Shown: positions 24,766 through 34,400 of the stretch, one piece after another
Layout of the letters: every line of letters begins with the position of its first letter
Position numbering within the stretch: position 1 is the first letter of the stretch
Source: Actinobacteria bacterium OK074
GTDB lineage: Bacteria; Actinomycetota; Actinomycetes; Streptomycetales; Streptomycetaceae
Length of the DNA: 54,289 nt
Assembly: GCA_001298575.1 (NCBI GenBank)
Contig: LJCV01000272.1
Coordinates: 1 to 54,289 of the forward strand
Direction of reading: 5' to 3'
Position numbers and translations under genes: made by a program
Notes under the pieces: generated by a model
Databases searched by the model: none
What the model was told of the DNA's origin: nothing
What the model saw: only the letters and a program-made list of their open reading frames with translations

Positions 24766-26346
24766 TCAGAACGCATCACTCGGCACATAAGTCCCCCAAA
24801 CCCCCCGCAACGCATTGCACACCTCCCCCACGGTCGCCCGCGCCCGCAGCGCGTCCTTCATCGGGTACAGGACGTTGTCCTCCCCCTCCGCCGCCTTGCG
24901 CAGCGCCGCCAGCGCCGCGTCCACCGCGTCCTGGTCGCGTTCCGCGCGCAGTTTCGTCAGCCGTTCCGCCTGCTGGGCCTCGATCGCGGGGTCCACGCGC
25001 AGGGGCTCGTACGGCTCCTCCTCGTCCAGTTGGAAGCGGTTGACGCCGACGACCACCCGGTCCCCCGCATCCGTCTCCTGGGAGATCCGGTACGCGTTGC
25101 GCTCGATCTCGCCCTTCTGGAAGCCGTGTTCGATCGCGGAGACCGCGCCGCCGAGGTCCTCGACCTTGCGCATCAGCTCCAGCGTGGCCGCCTCGACCTC
25201 GTCCGTCATCCGCTCGATCACGTACGAGCCCGCGAAGGGGTCGACCGTCGCCGTCACGTCCGTCTCGTACGCCAGCACCTGCTGCGTACGGAGCGCGAGG
25301 CGCGCGCTCTTGTCGGTGGGCAGGGCGATGGCCTCGTCGAAGGAGTTGGTGTGCAGCGACTGCGTGCCGCCGAGCACCGCCGCCAGCCCCTGGACGGCGA
25401 CCCGGACGAGGTTCACCTCGGGCTGCTGGGCGGTGAGTTGGACCCCCGCCGTCTGCGTGTGGAAGCGCAGCATCTGCGACTTGGGGTTCTTCGCGCCGAA
25501 CTCCTCGCGCATCACCCGGGCCCAGATACGCCTGGCCGCACGGAACTTGGCCACCTCTTCGAGGATCGTCGTACGCGCGACGAAGAAGAACGACAGCCGG
25601 GGGGCGAAGTCGTCGACGTCCATGCCCGCCGCCACCGCCGTCCGCACGTACTCGATGCCGTCCGCGAGCGTGAACGCGATCTCCTGCGCGGGCGAGGCAC
25701 CCGCCTCGGCCATGTGGTAGCCGGAGATCGAGATGGTGTTCCACTTCGGGATCTCGGCCCGGCAGTACTTGAAGATGTCGGCGATCAGGCGCAGCGACGG
25801 CTTCGGCGGGAAAATGTACGTCCCACGCGCGATGTACTCCTTCAGCACGTCGTTCTGGATCGTGCCGGTGAGCTTGTCCGCGCTCACGCCCTGTTCCTCC
25901 GCGACCAGTTGGTACAGGAGCAGGAGCAGCGCGGCGGGGGCGTTGATCGTCATGGACGTCGACACCTTGTCCAGCGGGATCCCGCCGAACAGCACCTTCA
26001 TGTCGTCGACGGAGTCGATCGCCACGCCCACCTTGCCGACCTCGCCGCTCGCGATCGGCGCGTCGGAGTCATGGCCCATCTGGGTGGGCAGGTCGAAGGC
26101 GACCGACAGGCCCATGGTGCCGTTGGCGATCAGCTGCTTGTAACGCGCGTTGGACTCCGTCGCCGTACCGAAACCCGCGTACTGGCGCATCGTCCACGGG
26201 CGGCCCGTGTACATCGACGGGTACACGCCCCGCGTGAAGGGGTACGACCCCGGGTCGCCGAGCTTCTCCGCCGGGTCCCAGTCCTGCTGGGACCCGGGCC
26301 CGTAGACCGGCTCGATGGGCAGTCCGGACTCCGACTCCCGCGCCAT
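24766..26346 (-). CDS. methylmalonyl-CoA mutase large subunit, catalytic domain only
   Basis: A 526-residue TIM-barrel of the MCM family; it ends (GVWGTYVPSDAF) before where a cobalamin-binding domain would begin, so a separate B12 subunit is needed and is not in this window. Substrate-specificity positions are visible: Y56 in RQYAGF and R174 in IARGTYIFPP, as in methylmalonyl-CoA mutases, whereas isobutyryl-CoA mutases have F and Q. H211 (SGYHMAEAG) is the conserved active-site histidine. It likely interconverts methylmalonyl- and succinyl-CoA, a polyketide-precursor node. ATG at 26346. Confidence 0.93.
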   Translation of the reverse strand: MARESESGLPIEPVYGPGSQQDWDPAEKLGDPGSYPFTRGVYPSMYTGRPWTMRQYAGFGTATESNARYKQLIANGTMGLSVAFDLPTQMGHDSDAPIASGEVGKVGVAIDSVDDMKVLFGGIPLDKVSTSMTINAPAALLLLLYQLVAEEQGVSADKLTGTIQNDVLKEYIARGTYIFPPKPSLRLIADIFKYCRAEIPKWNTISISGYHMAEAGASPAQEIAFTLADGIEYVRTAVAAGMDVDDFAPRLSFFFVARTTILEEVAKFRAARRIWARVMREEFGAKNPKSQMLRFHTQTAGVQLTAQQPEVNLVRVAVQGLAAVLGGTQSLHTNSFDEAIALPTDKSARLALRTQQVLAYETDVTATVDPFAGSYVIERMTDEVEAATLELMRKVEDLGGAVSAIEHGFQKGEIERNAYRISQETDAGDRVVVGVNRFQLDEEEPYEPLRVDPAIEAQQAERLTKLRAERDQDAVDAALAALRKAAEGEDNVLYPMKDALRARATVGEVCNALRGVWGTYVPSDAF

Positions 26347-26652
26347 GGTTGTGCCTCCGGTTGCTCGGTCTCTACGTTCGTCAGCGTGCGCCCAGTTGGA
26401 ACCTCGCTCACAACCATGCCCTCTGGCCGCCGCGACGGCACGCCTGTAGAGCTTCTCTAGGGGGTTTCCAGGGGCGTTCCCGGGGGCGTTCTCAGGGGCG
26501 CGAAGGGGTTCTCTCGGGGAGAGCGGCCCATTCGGCCCAAGGGTTGGAGGGTGGAGCTGGAGGTAGAGCCAGGGGTAGGGCTACGACTGCGGCGGGTGCG
26601 GCGGGGCGCCGTACCGGGGCCGGCGGGACCATCGAGACGACCGGGGGGCCGT
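26347..26652. other. divergent intergenic region
   Basis: No gene is supported. Repeats of the kind GGGGCGTTC (around 26470-26500) and a purine-rich stretch precede the L,D-transpeptidase start; an open frame reaching back to 26551 encodes only low-complexity Arg/Gly sequence. Confidence 0.3.
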
Positions 26653-27555
26653 ATGCGTACCAAAGGCGTGGGAAACACGGAGGGCACGGGGCGCACGGGG
26701 CGAAAGGCGCTCTGGGGCGCACTCGGGGCGCTCGTCGTCTACGGCGCGATCCACGGATGCACCGTGGGCCCGACGGCGGACACGCAGGGCGGGAACTCTC
26801 CGATCCGGATCACCGTTCCTACGACAACGGCTCCCGCCACGACCGCAACACCCTCCACAACCACTGATCCCACACCGACCACCACCTCCACTCCCACCCC
26901 CGCCGACGCCAAGGGCTCCCCCGCCAGGGTCCTGTGGTCCGCCGGTGACTCCGGTACCGCCGTACGGGAGTTGCAGGCCCGGCTCCGGCAGGTCGCGTGG
27001 CTCGCCGGGGAGCCGACGGGGTCGTACGACGGCGAGACCGCGGACGCCGTCCGGGGCTTCCAGGCCAAGCGGGGGCTGCCGCGGACCGGCGCGACGGACT
27101 CCGTGACCTGGGGTCGGCTGGTGGCGATGACCCACGAGCCGACGAAGTGGGAGCTGTACGCGTACGGCGGGCAGCCGGCCGCGGCACCGGACCCGCGGTG
27201 CCTGACCGGCCGGGTGCTCTGCATCAGCAAGACGAGCCGCACGCTGCGCTGGATGGTCGACGGCAGAACCCTGTCGGTGATGGACGTCCGGTTCGGCTCG
27301 CAGTACACGCCCACCCGCGAGGGCGTCTTCCACGTGTACTGGAAGTCCCGCGACCACTACTCCACGCTCTACGACGCCCCCATGCCGTACGCGATGTTCT
27401 TCAGCGGGGGCCAGGCGGTGCACTTCTCGTACGACTTCGCCGCCAACGGCTACACCGGGGGTTCGCACGGCTGTGTCAACGTGCGGGACGAGACGAAGAT
27501 CGTGGCGCTGTTCGACCAGGTGCGGGTCGGGGACAAGGTCGTCGTCTACTGGTGA
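26653..27555 (+). CDS. L,D-transpeptidase with peptidoglycan-binding domain
   Basis: A 300-residue exported enzyme. A signal/anchor helix (ALWGALGALVVYGAIHGC) ends in a cysteine that could be a lipobox. A Thr/Pro-rich wall linker follows (about 60-90), then a PG_binding_1 domain (GDSGTAVRELQARL, DAVRGFQAKRGL), then a YkuD domain with the catalytic motif SHGCVNV (H272, C274). It would form 3-3 cross-links in peptidoglycan outside the membrane. ATG 26653 is preferred over an upstream in-frame start because the signal peptide begins there. Confidence 0.92.
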   Translation: MRTKGVGNTEGTGRTGRKALWGALGALVVYGAIHGCTVGPTADTQGGNSPIRITVPTTTAPATTATPSTTTDPTPTTTSTPTPADAKGSPARVLWSAGDSGTAVRELQARLRQVAWLAGEPTGSYDGETADAVRGFQAKRGLPRTGATDSVTWGRLVAMTHEPTKWELYAYGGQPAAAPDPRCLTGRVLCISKTSRTLRWMVDGRTLSVMDVRFGSQYTPTREGVFHVYWKSRDHYSTLYDAPMPYAMFFSGGQAVHFSYDFAANGYTGGSHGCVNVRDETKIVALFDQVRVGDKVVVYW

Positions 27556-27652
27556 CCACGGCGACCGCAGCAACCGCCATACGGCGTTGAGGGCGCGGGC
27601 GGGACCGGGGGAACGTGTCCCACCCGCGCCGAGGTGCACGAGCCGTAGGTAC

Positions 27653-27700
27653 GGGGGGAACCCCCGGCTCTGTGCGAAGGAGCCGATGACCAGTCGGCTC
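27653..27700 (+). terminator. paired hairpins after the L,D-transpeptidase
   Basis: In the 382-bp gap after the gene, GGGGG-GAA-CCCCC (about 27653-27665) is followed by GAGCCGA (27680-27686) paired with TCGGCTC (27694-27700). No U tract follows. No gene is seen in the rest of the gap (27556-27937), which is G/A-rich near 27820-27880. Confidence 0.45.
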
Positions 27701-27937
27701 ACTCTCAACAGCGCCGGGCCTCGCGAAAGTGTCACACCGGTGGTGGAGATGCGGACGGGGAGGGGAGAAACCGCAGGTCGGAGTGGGTGGTGTGCGGTTG
27801 ATTTCGCCAGCGGGAAGTGAAGACGGGCGGGCGAGAGAGATGGAGGGGGAGGGAGGGAGGAAGGGGGGAGGGAGGCCGGACGCATCTCGCCCCCGGGCCC
27901 CGGCCCGGGCCCCGGACCCGGCCCCGCCGCGGTCGGC

Positions 27938-29455
27938 TCAGATCTGTGTCGGTGCCGCGTTCAGGGCCGTGTACGTCGGCGCCGGGGCCACGAGGGACGT
28001 CGACGGGGTCGCGGTGCGCGGGGCGCTGCCGCGGTGGTCCGAGGACGAGGTGACTCCGCCACCGCTGCCGCCGCTGCCGGAGCCGTTGCCGTATCCGCCA
28101 CCGCTCCGGCCACCACTGCCCATGCCACTACTGCTGCCCGTACCACTACTGCTGCCGCTTCCGCCGCTGCCGCCGCCCGGGGCCATCTCCTGGCCCTGGT
28201 TCACGTTCTCGCCCGTGCCGCCGCCTCCGCCGGACGGGGCGCCGCCGGTGGTGTCCGTGCCGCCGGGGGTGCCGGGGGCGCCGCCGCCCGTGCCGCCGCT
28301 GCCCGCCGCGGTGCCCTGGCCGTCGGTGCCGCCGGAGGCCGAGGGGCCGGCGGCGAGGACGCTCTTGCAGTAGGCGTTCACGCGTCCGCGACCGCCCGCC
28401 GCGGCCACGAGACCGCGCCGCTGGTCGGCGTCGAGGCTGCCGGCGTTGCCATTGCGAACGTCGCGGCAGGAGGCGAGCACCCCGCTCCACCACTCCTTCG
28501 AGCCGCGCTCGACACCCGCGCCGGAGTTCCCGTCCGCGGCGGAACCGTCACCCGAACCGTCGCCCGAGGAGCCGCTCCCGGTCGAACCGCCGCTCGCGGA
28601 GCCGGGCGCGGGCGTATCGGAGCCACGGGTTCCGCCACCGCTCGGCGACGGCGATCCGTGCGTGTGTTCGGGGGTCGCCGCAGCCGACGCGGACGACCCG
28701 GGCACGGGCTCGTCGTCGAACGGGTTCGGCAGCATCCCCGTACTCGCGAGCCCCGCCACCCCGCCGATCACCCCGGCGGCGAGCGCGGCGACCAGCACCA
28801 GATGCGCGGGACGGCGCCGCCGGGGGCGCCGACCGCCGGTCGCGACGAGGAGGGGATGCGTGGGGCGGTTGGGACGCGTGGGCGGTACGGGGCGAACAGG
28901 GCGGGCGGGGCGCGAGAGGTGGACGAGACCCGCGTCGGATGCGTCCATATCCGGCGTATCGGACATTGCGTCGGGGGGTGCGGCGGGTGTCTCGGGGGCG
29001 GCGGGCCGCTCCGGGCGGGGTGTACGGGGGTGGGGGCGGGCCGGCGCCCCGGGGTCGATCCCGGCGGCGGAGTGGGTCACGGGGTCGGCCTCGACCTCGA
29101 CCTCGGCCGCGGAGGCGGTCGCGTCCGCGCCCCCCGCCGACGCAACCCCCGCCGACGCACTCGTCGTACCCGCCGCACCCGCCGTACGACGTGCCGCGCG
29201 GAACGCCGCCAACGCGGCCTCCTCGCCCGGAAGTTCGGGATCGGCGGACCCGTCAGGCGCACCGGGCGCACCGGGCACATCGGACCCGGCGGAACCGGCC
29301 GGCGGGGCGGAAGAGGCGGCCAGCGCGCCCAGGAATTCGACCAGCCGGTCGGCTTGTTCCTTGGCCGTGGGTTCGACGGCGTCCAGCGGCTCACCGCGCA
29401 GCAGCCGCTCCGCGGCGTCGCGGTCCAGCCACCTGTCCTGCTCGTCGGCCATCAC
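27938..29455 (-). CDS. large single-pass membrane protein, probable ECF sigma partner
   Basis: A 505-residue protein. The N-terminal cytoplasmic part (WLDRDAAERLLRGEPLDAV, then ADRLVEFLGAL) is followed by a long Ala/Pro/Arg-rich stretch, one transmembrane helix near residues 220-245 (LVLVAALAAGVIGGVAGLAS), and an extracytoplasmic region of Gly/Ser repeats around a small cysteine-containing segment (VLASCRDVRNGNAG ... VNAYCKSVL). Its start overlaps the sigma-factor stop (ATGA), so the two are co-translated. Topology and coupling suggest an anti-sigma or sensor role; no zinc-binding anti-sigma motif is visible. Confidence 0.8.
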   Translation of the reverse strand: MMADEQDRWLDRDAAERLLRGEPLDAVEPTAKEQADRLVEFLGALAASSAPPAGSAGSDVPGAPGAPDGSADPELPGEEAALAAFRAARRTAGAAGTTSASAGVASAGGADATASAAEVEVEADPVTHSAAGIDPGAPARPHPRTPRPERPAAPETPAAPPDAMSDTPDMDASDAGLVHLSRPARPVRPVPPTRPNRPTHPLLVATGGRRPRRRRPAHLVLVAALAAGVIGGVAGLASTGMLPNPFDDEPVPGSSASAAATPEHTHGSPSPSGGGTRGSDTPAPGSASGGSTGSGSSGDGSGDGSAADGNSGAGVERGSKEWWSGVLASCRDVRNGNAGSLDADQRRGLVAAAGGRGRVNAYCKSVLAAGPSASGGTDGQGTAAGSGGTGGGAPGTPGGTDTTGGAPSGGGGGTGENVNQGQEMAPGGGSGGSGSSSGTGSSSGMGSGGRSGGGYGNGSGSGGSGGGVTSSSDHRGSAPRTATPSTSLVAPAPTYTALNAAPTQI

Positions 29456-30228
29456 ATGTCCTTCTGCGTCCGCGAACGCAGATGCGTCACACCGGCGGAC
29501 GTCACCGCGCGCGTACGCGGCACTCTCTGCGGGTCTGGTCCAAGGTCGGAGCCGGGGTCGGAACCCGGGTCGGAGTCGGGGTCTGAATCAGGGACGGGGT
29601 CGACGGAATCAGGGGCGGAGCCAACAGAATCGGGGCCGGGATCAGGGTCGGGCTCGGGGTCATCGCGTACGGCTTCGGCGTCGAGGAGTTCCGCGAGGCG
29701 TTTGAGGCCGCGGTGGGCCGCGGTACGGACGGCACCCGGACGCTTGCCCAGGGTATCCGCGGCGGACTTGGCGTCGAGACCGACGACCACCCGCAGCACC
29801 ACCGCCTCCGCCTGGTCCTGCGGGAGCCGGGCGATCAGCGAGAGGGCGCGGTCGGTGTCCAGCGCCTCCATGGCCTCGACCGCGGTGTCCGACTCCGCGG
29901 CGCGGCCGGTCAGTTCGCTCTCGTCGCCGCCGATCGCGGGACGGCGCCCGCGCATCCGTATGTGGTCGAGGGCGCGGTTGCGGGCGATCCGGGCGGCCCA
30001 GCCGCGGAACCGGTCGGCGTCACCGCTGAACCGGTCCAGGTCACGGGCGATCTGGAGCCACGCCTCCGAGGCGACGTCCTCGGCGTCCGGCTCCCCGACA
30101 AGCGTGCGCACGTACCCGAGCAGCCGCGGGTGCACCGCGCGGTACACGGTCCTGAACGCGTTCTCGTCCCCAGCCTGCGCCGCGAGCAGCGCGGCGGTCA
30201 GCTCCACGTCGTCCCCCAGCACCCGCAC
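29452..30228 (-). CDS. ECF RNA polymerase sigma factor
   Basis: A 258-residue sigma factor. Region 2 is at about 10-85 (AFRTVYRAVHPRLLGYVRTL, DAEDVASEAWLQIARDL, FRGWAARIARNRALDHIR), region 4 at about 130-185 (LPQDQAEAVVLRVVVGLDAK, then KRPGAVRTAAHRGLKRL). The C-terminal 65 residues are an acidic Asp/Pro/Ser repeat (PDSDPDSDPGSDPGSD) encoded by short DNA repeats. GTG at 30228 abuts an AAGGGG run; GTG at 30222 has better spacing and may be the true start. It is paralogous to the sigma factor at 37720. Confidence 0.93.
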   Translation of the reverse strand: MRVLGDDVELTAALLAAQAGDENAFRTVYRAVHPRLLGYVRTLVGEPDAEDVASEAWLQIARDLDRFSGDADRFRGWAARIARNRALDHIRMRGRRPAIGGDESELTGRAAESDTAVEAMEALDTDRALSLIARLPQDQAEAVVLRVVVGLDAKSAADTLGKRPGAVRTAAHRGLKRLAELLDAEAVRDDPEPDPDPGPDSVGSAPDSVDPVPDSDPDSDPGSDPGSDLGPDPQRVPRTRAVTSAGVTHLRSRTQKDM

Positions 30229-30233
30229 CCCCC

Positions 30234-30320
30234 TTGCGCCTAAACCGGCGCCGCTTTGGCGGACCGGGTTCTCGCCCCCTTTGCGCCCAAACCGGCGCCG
30301 CTCTCACGGACCAGGTACTC
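30234..30320. repeat. 47-bp-period direct repeat in the sigma-factor leader
   Basis: Two 40-bp units (30234-30273 and 30281-30320) match at about 34 positions, sharing TTGCGCC, AAACCGGCGCCGCT and CGGACC blocks. On the coding strand each unit ends in GGCGCAA(A)GGGG, so the Shine-Dalgarno region of the sigma gene has been duplicated upstream. The CGGCGCCG palindrome recurs in both. Confidence 0.65.
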
Positions 30321-31085
30321 ACACCATCGTGGTCGCTCAATCGATGGTTGCGGTTTCAGGCCGCTGGCTGGTGGCGGTGGTCACTCGGCCACTGGTTCAG
30401 GTCGTCCCTCGCTCGGCGCGAAGGGCACGTTACGGCTTGAAACGTCCACTCGTCCATGTCCAGACAAGTCGCGGCCGATCCGTAACCTCGTACGGTGACG
30501 GGACGGCGACGGGGTGCTGCCGGGACGGCGGCGGAACGACGCTGGAACTGTGCCGGAACGGCACCGGAACGCCGTGTTCCCCTCGTGACACGGGGCGGCG
30601 CGGGCGGGTGTGACAGAAAACGCGGGCGCGGCGCTGTAGGAGATACGGGCCGCCGCGCGACCCGTGCCGCGCGACGGCCGGGGCCTCTCCTGTGGGGGGT
30701 GGCGGCCTCGGCCGTCTCCGTGGTGTCTCTCGCCCTGGCCTGGGCCGATGCAGGAATTCGGTGACCAACGCGGCCACCGCGTGACCAACCGGCCAGACAC
30801 TTCATATGGTCCAATCCAGACCGATACGCTGTGCCGTCCCGGACGCCGTCTTGTGGGCCCGTCGACTCGACATTGAGCATGGGGCCATCGTGTGGCCCGG
30901 CGAGGATGTCTTACGTTCGCGGAGCCCACGAGGGTTCTCCCCCGGGCCCAGTTCATTCGCAACCTTGCTGTGTCGCCTGTTGTGGATACGGAACCGCTCG
31001 GGAGAGTCCAGTCGTACCCGGGCGGAGTGCCACCGTGCACCGACCTGGCTGGCATCCCGTCCTCAGACGCGTAGTGTCAACAGAC
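30321..31085. other. non-coding stretch upstream of the HSP90-like gene
   Basis: Open frames exist here but show no family similarity, no start context and frame-specific codon bias that is poor. The part at 30495-30570 is rich in GGAACGGCACCGGAACG-like repeats. It probably includes the sigma promoter and degraded DNA left of the inserted island. Confidence 0.4.
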
Positions 31086-31208
31086 GTCAAGGCGCGGCAG
31101 GGCGCGGCCGACGGCGACGCGTACGCGACGTGCGTGCTGGAGCAGCTCCGCCGCACCCTGAACCGGCGCGACGTGTTCGCCGCCCCGTCCAACTGGTGGC
31201 TGGGCGGT
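31086..31208 (+). pseudogene. fragment of a Tn3-family transposase
   Basis: A short readable segment, AYATCVLEQLRRTLNRRDVF followed by AAPSNWW, closely resembles the VLEQL..AL.RRDVFA.PS.RW block of Tn3/Tn4556-type transposases. It has no start, and similarity ends abruptly on both sides. It marks the left flank of the HSP90/AAA island. Confidence 0.55.
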
Positions 31209-31480
31209 TCGCCTCCACCACCGCCATGGTGAAGGAGGACGTATTCGAGCAACCCCGATCAGCGTCGGCTTACCGCGTTCCATCCCGACGCCAACTGCGT
31301 CGCCACGTCGATACGAGACAGTTCCGAACAGGTGATCGCAGCGCCATCAGTCCCCATGCCTCATCCAGTGGAACGAGACGCGCTCGATGGAGGCGCACCG
31401 GACTGCGGCTCGCGTGCTTCCGTGCGGTCCGTCGCCACCAGCGCTCTCGGGAAGTCGCCTCCGCTGCCGGCTGCCGCCCA

Positions 31481-31492
31481 TAGGCTCGGGAC
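31481..31492 (+). promoter_or_regulatory. probable -10 box for a leaderless transcript
   Basis: TAGGCT (31481-31486) ends 6 bp before the ATG of the HSP90-like gene and no ribosome-binding site is present, the usual picture of a leaderless actinobacterial mRNA. The -35 region is not obvious. Confidence 0.4.
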
Positions 31493-34400
31493 ATGGAGGA
31501 AGTGGACACGGCGGGCAAGGTACACAACCTGATCTCCGGGGGTACTCAACACGCTGTCGTACAGGCCGGGACAGTTCACGTACACGTGGACACCAAGTCT
31601 CCACCTGCGTTGCCGTCCACCGGTGTTGAGGACTGGTGGGTGCGAGCCGCGGCGCAATCGACCCTGTGGGACCACGTCGACGACGACCGGAGCGCGCGGA
31701 CACTCAGGGCGCATGTGTGCTCCACAGTCGCCGGGTTGGCCGGCGTACGCGATGCCGCGCAGGATGCACTCGCCGCGGATCCGTGGCAGGACCCGGGCAC
31801 CGCGGTGCGATTTCTCGACCGGGTCGAATGGTTGCTGGGTGACCCGGGCGCCGGGCGCCCACTCGGCCTGTGCCCGGCCGAGGCCGCGCTACTGATCCTC
31901 GTGCCGTTCTTGTACGGCGCCAACAGGGCGCGGACCGCGTCCCGTTGGGCCCGCGTCGGACCGGACCGGCTCGGCCCCGTACCTGACGCGGACGAGGATC
32001 GGCGAGCCTTCGAGGCGTTCGCGGCAGGGCACGATCGGCTGGTCAAGCGTGCAACCCTGAGACCCGATGCGGCGCGACCGATCGGCTGGTGGCTGTTCCA
32101 CCGCTGGCTGCTGGGACGTGGCGAGCACGCGGAGGCGGGGCCCGTTCGGGAGCTGCTTCATGAGATCGAGGGCGAGGAGGAGCTGGTCCGGGGCCTCGGG
32201 GGCATTCTGGAACCTGGGCGGGTGACCGCGCTCCTGCATGCGGTGCGGCGCGGCCCCGATGTGACGAACGCCGAATTCCTGGACCGGCTGAGTGGAGAGG
32301 ACCAGATCCGGGTCCCTGCTCTCCCGGCCCGGCAGCGGGTACACGACCGCAGACTCGCCCTCCTACTGGCCCTCGCGTACGGGACCTGCCTGGAGACGAC
32401 CGCGCTCCCCGATGTCATCGTCGAGCATGTCGGCATCCCCTACCCCGTCGGCCTCGAACAACTTCGTGACACGGTCGAGCGGGCAACCTGGGGCGGCCAG
32501 ACGGCACACCCGGCGCTGCGGGCCGACTGTCACCACGAGGCAGTCATCGAAGGACTACGGCAGTACGTCGCGCGCACCAACGAACTTCTGCACAGCGTCG
32601 ACCGAACGGCACGCGACCGGATCCCGCAGCCCATGCCGAGGCTCCCCACGAGTCTCTCGGCCGACGACGTGCGTCCGGCCGACGGCGTGTTCGACGGCTG
32701 GGCCGGATTCCGCCTGGACGAACGACGCATCCGGGAGCTGCTGATGGGCGTACAGCTCTACAAGGACCGCGACTTGGCGGTGCGCGAGCTGTACCAGAAC
32801 GCGCTCGACGCATGTCGCTACCGCCGAGCGCGAACCCAGTACCTGGACCGAAGCGGACACGGCGGCGCCCACACCTTCGCCGGACGGATCGAGTTCGAGC
32901 AGGGGCGGGACGACGACGGGCGCGCGTATCTGGAATGCCGGGACAACGGCATCGGGATGGGCGACGCCGAATTGCGCGGCGTCTTCTCACAGGCGGGCGC
33001 GCGATTCGCCGAACAGAGCGACTTCAAGCTTGAGCACACGGCATGGAGCGAAGTCGACCCGCCAGTGGAGATGCACCCCAACAGCCGTTTCGGCATCGGG
33101 GTGTTGAGCTACTTCATGCTGGCCGACGAGTTCACCGTGACGACGTGCCGCATGGGTCTCGACGGCAGGCCGGGGCCGGTGCTGCGCGCTTCGATCCATG
33201 GGCCCGGCCATCTCTTTCGCATCGTCACCACCGCCGAGCGAGGCGACGAGCCGGGCACGCGGGTGCGGCTGTACCTGCGGAAGGGCGGGGTGGTTTCCAG
33301 TGTCCATGTGCTCGAACGCCTCCTTGGGATCGCGGAGTTCGACACCGTCGCCGAGGACGAGTCACGCCGGGCCCACTGGGCGGCGGGCGTGGTGCGGGAG
33401 CGGACACAGCCGCGCGGTGAACGCTTCGGACTCGACGCGCACGGCGCCCGGGTGACCTGGGCGGACGCCCCGCCCGGAGTGCAGCTCACCTGGACCGAGC
33501 ACGGCGGTGCCTTGCTGGTCGACGGGCTGGTGGTGCAGCCCGCACAGCGCACGGGGGTCGTCTCCTCGGCCGCCTCCGGGCTGACCGGCGTCGTGGTCAA
33601 TCTCTCGGGTCCGTACGCACCGGCCCAACTGTCCACCGACCGGGCCGAGATCCTCGATGATGTCGAGCCGGTGCTGAACGCGCTTCTGGCGCGGGCAGTG
33701 GATCCGCTGATCGCGGCCGACGGTGCGACGCTGCCCGACTTCGCCTGGATCTGCCGTGTGGCCAAAGAGAGCACACAACTCGCCGACCTCGTGACGGACG
33801 CGCTGCTGCGCGCGGAGCGTCCGCTTCCGTACGAGAACGGCGTGCTCGACGTCACGAGGTGCGGGGTGCTGCCGTCGGACGGCGAGATATTGCGTGAGGA
33901 GGGCCGGGGCGATGTGCCCTGGAGGTTTACCGGAAGCCCTCCGGACCACATCTACCTGTGGCGCCTTCTCGCACATAGGGATGAGCGGATCCTGAACGAA
34001 CTCACGCCATTCTGCCCCGAATTGGACGATGCGCAGCCGGTACTCCCGGCCATGCCCTCCGATCAGCTGTTTCTGACCAAATCTCCGAATTCTGATGTGA
34101 CGTACTGGAGTTGGGCCACGCCCCGCTCCCGCCGATGGCCATTCCTGCCGGCGGATCTGCGCGGAGGGGCGTCGCTGGATGCCATGATCCGCCGAGCGGC
34201 AGCGCTGGGGCTCCACGATCTGCGAACCGAGGGGATTCCCGCCGCACTGAAGGCGTCGGACCCGGATCTCCAACTCCTCTGCGACTACTTGGGGCGGCCT
34301 CTGCGGCGGTCGTCGAACGTTACTGTCACCGAGCTGGTGCGCAAGTCCCTCGTGGCCCACCAGGAACCAGAGCAGGTGGCCGCTCTCTGGCGGGACCTCG

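Noticed and set aside
27600..27720. A c-di-AMP (ydaO-type) riboswitch-like stretch after the L,D-transpeptidase
   Set aside because: GGGGGGAACCC and nearby stems recall that riboswitch, but the conserved core cannot be completed and no gene on the correct strand follows. Kept only as terminator-like hairpins.
30806..31483. A 225-codon plus-strand open frame upstream of the HSP90-like gene
   Set aside because: No family similarity, no ribosome-binding site, and the only recognisable protein segment (Tn3-like) is in a different frame.
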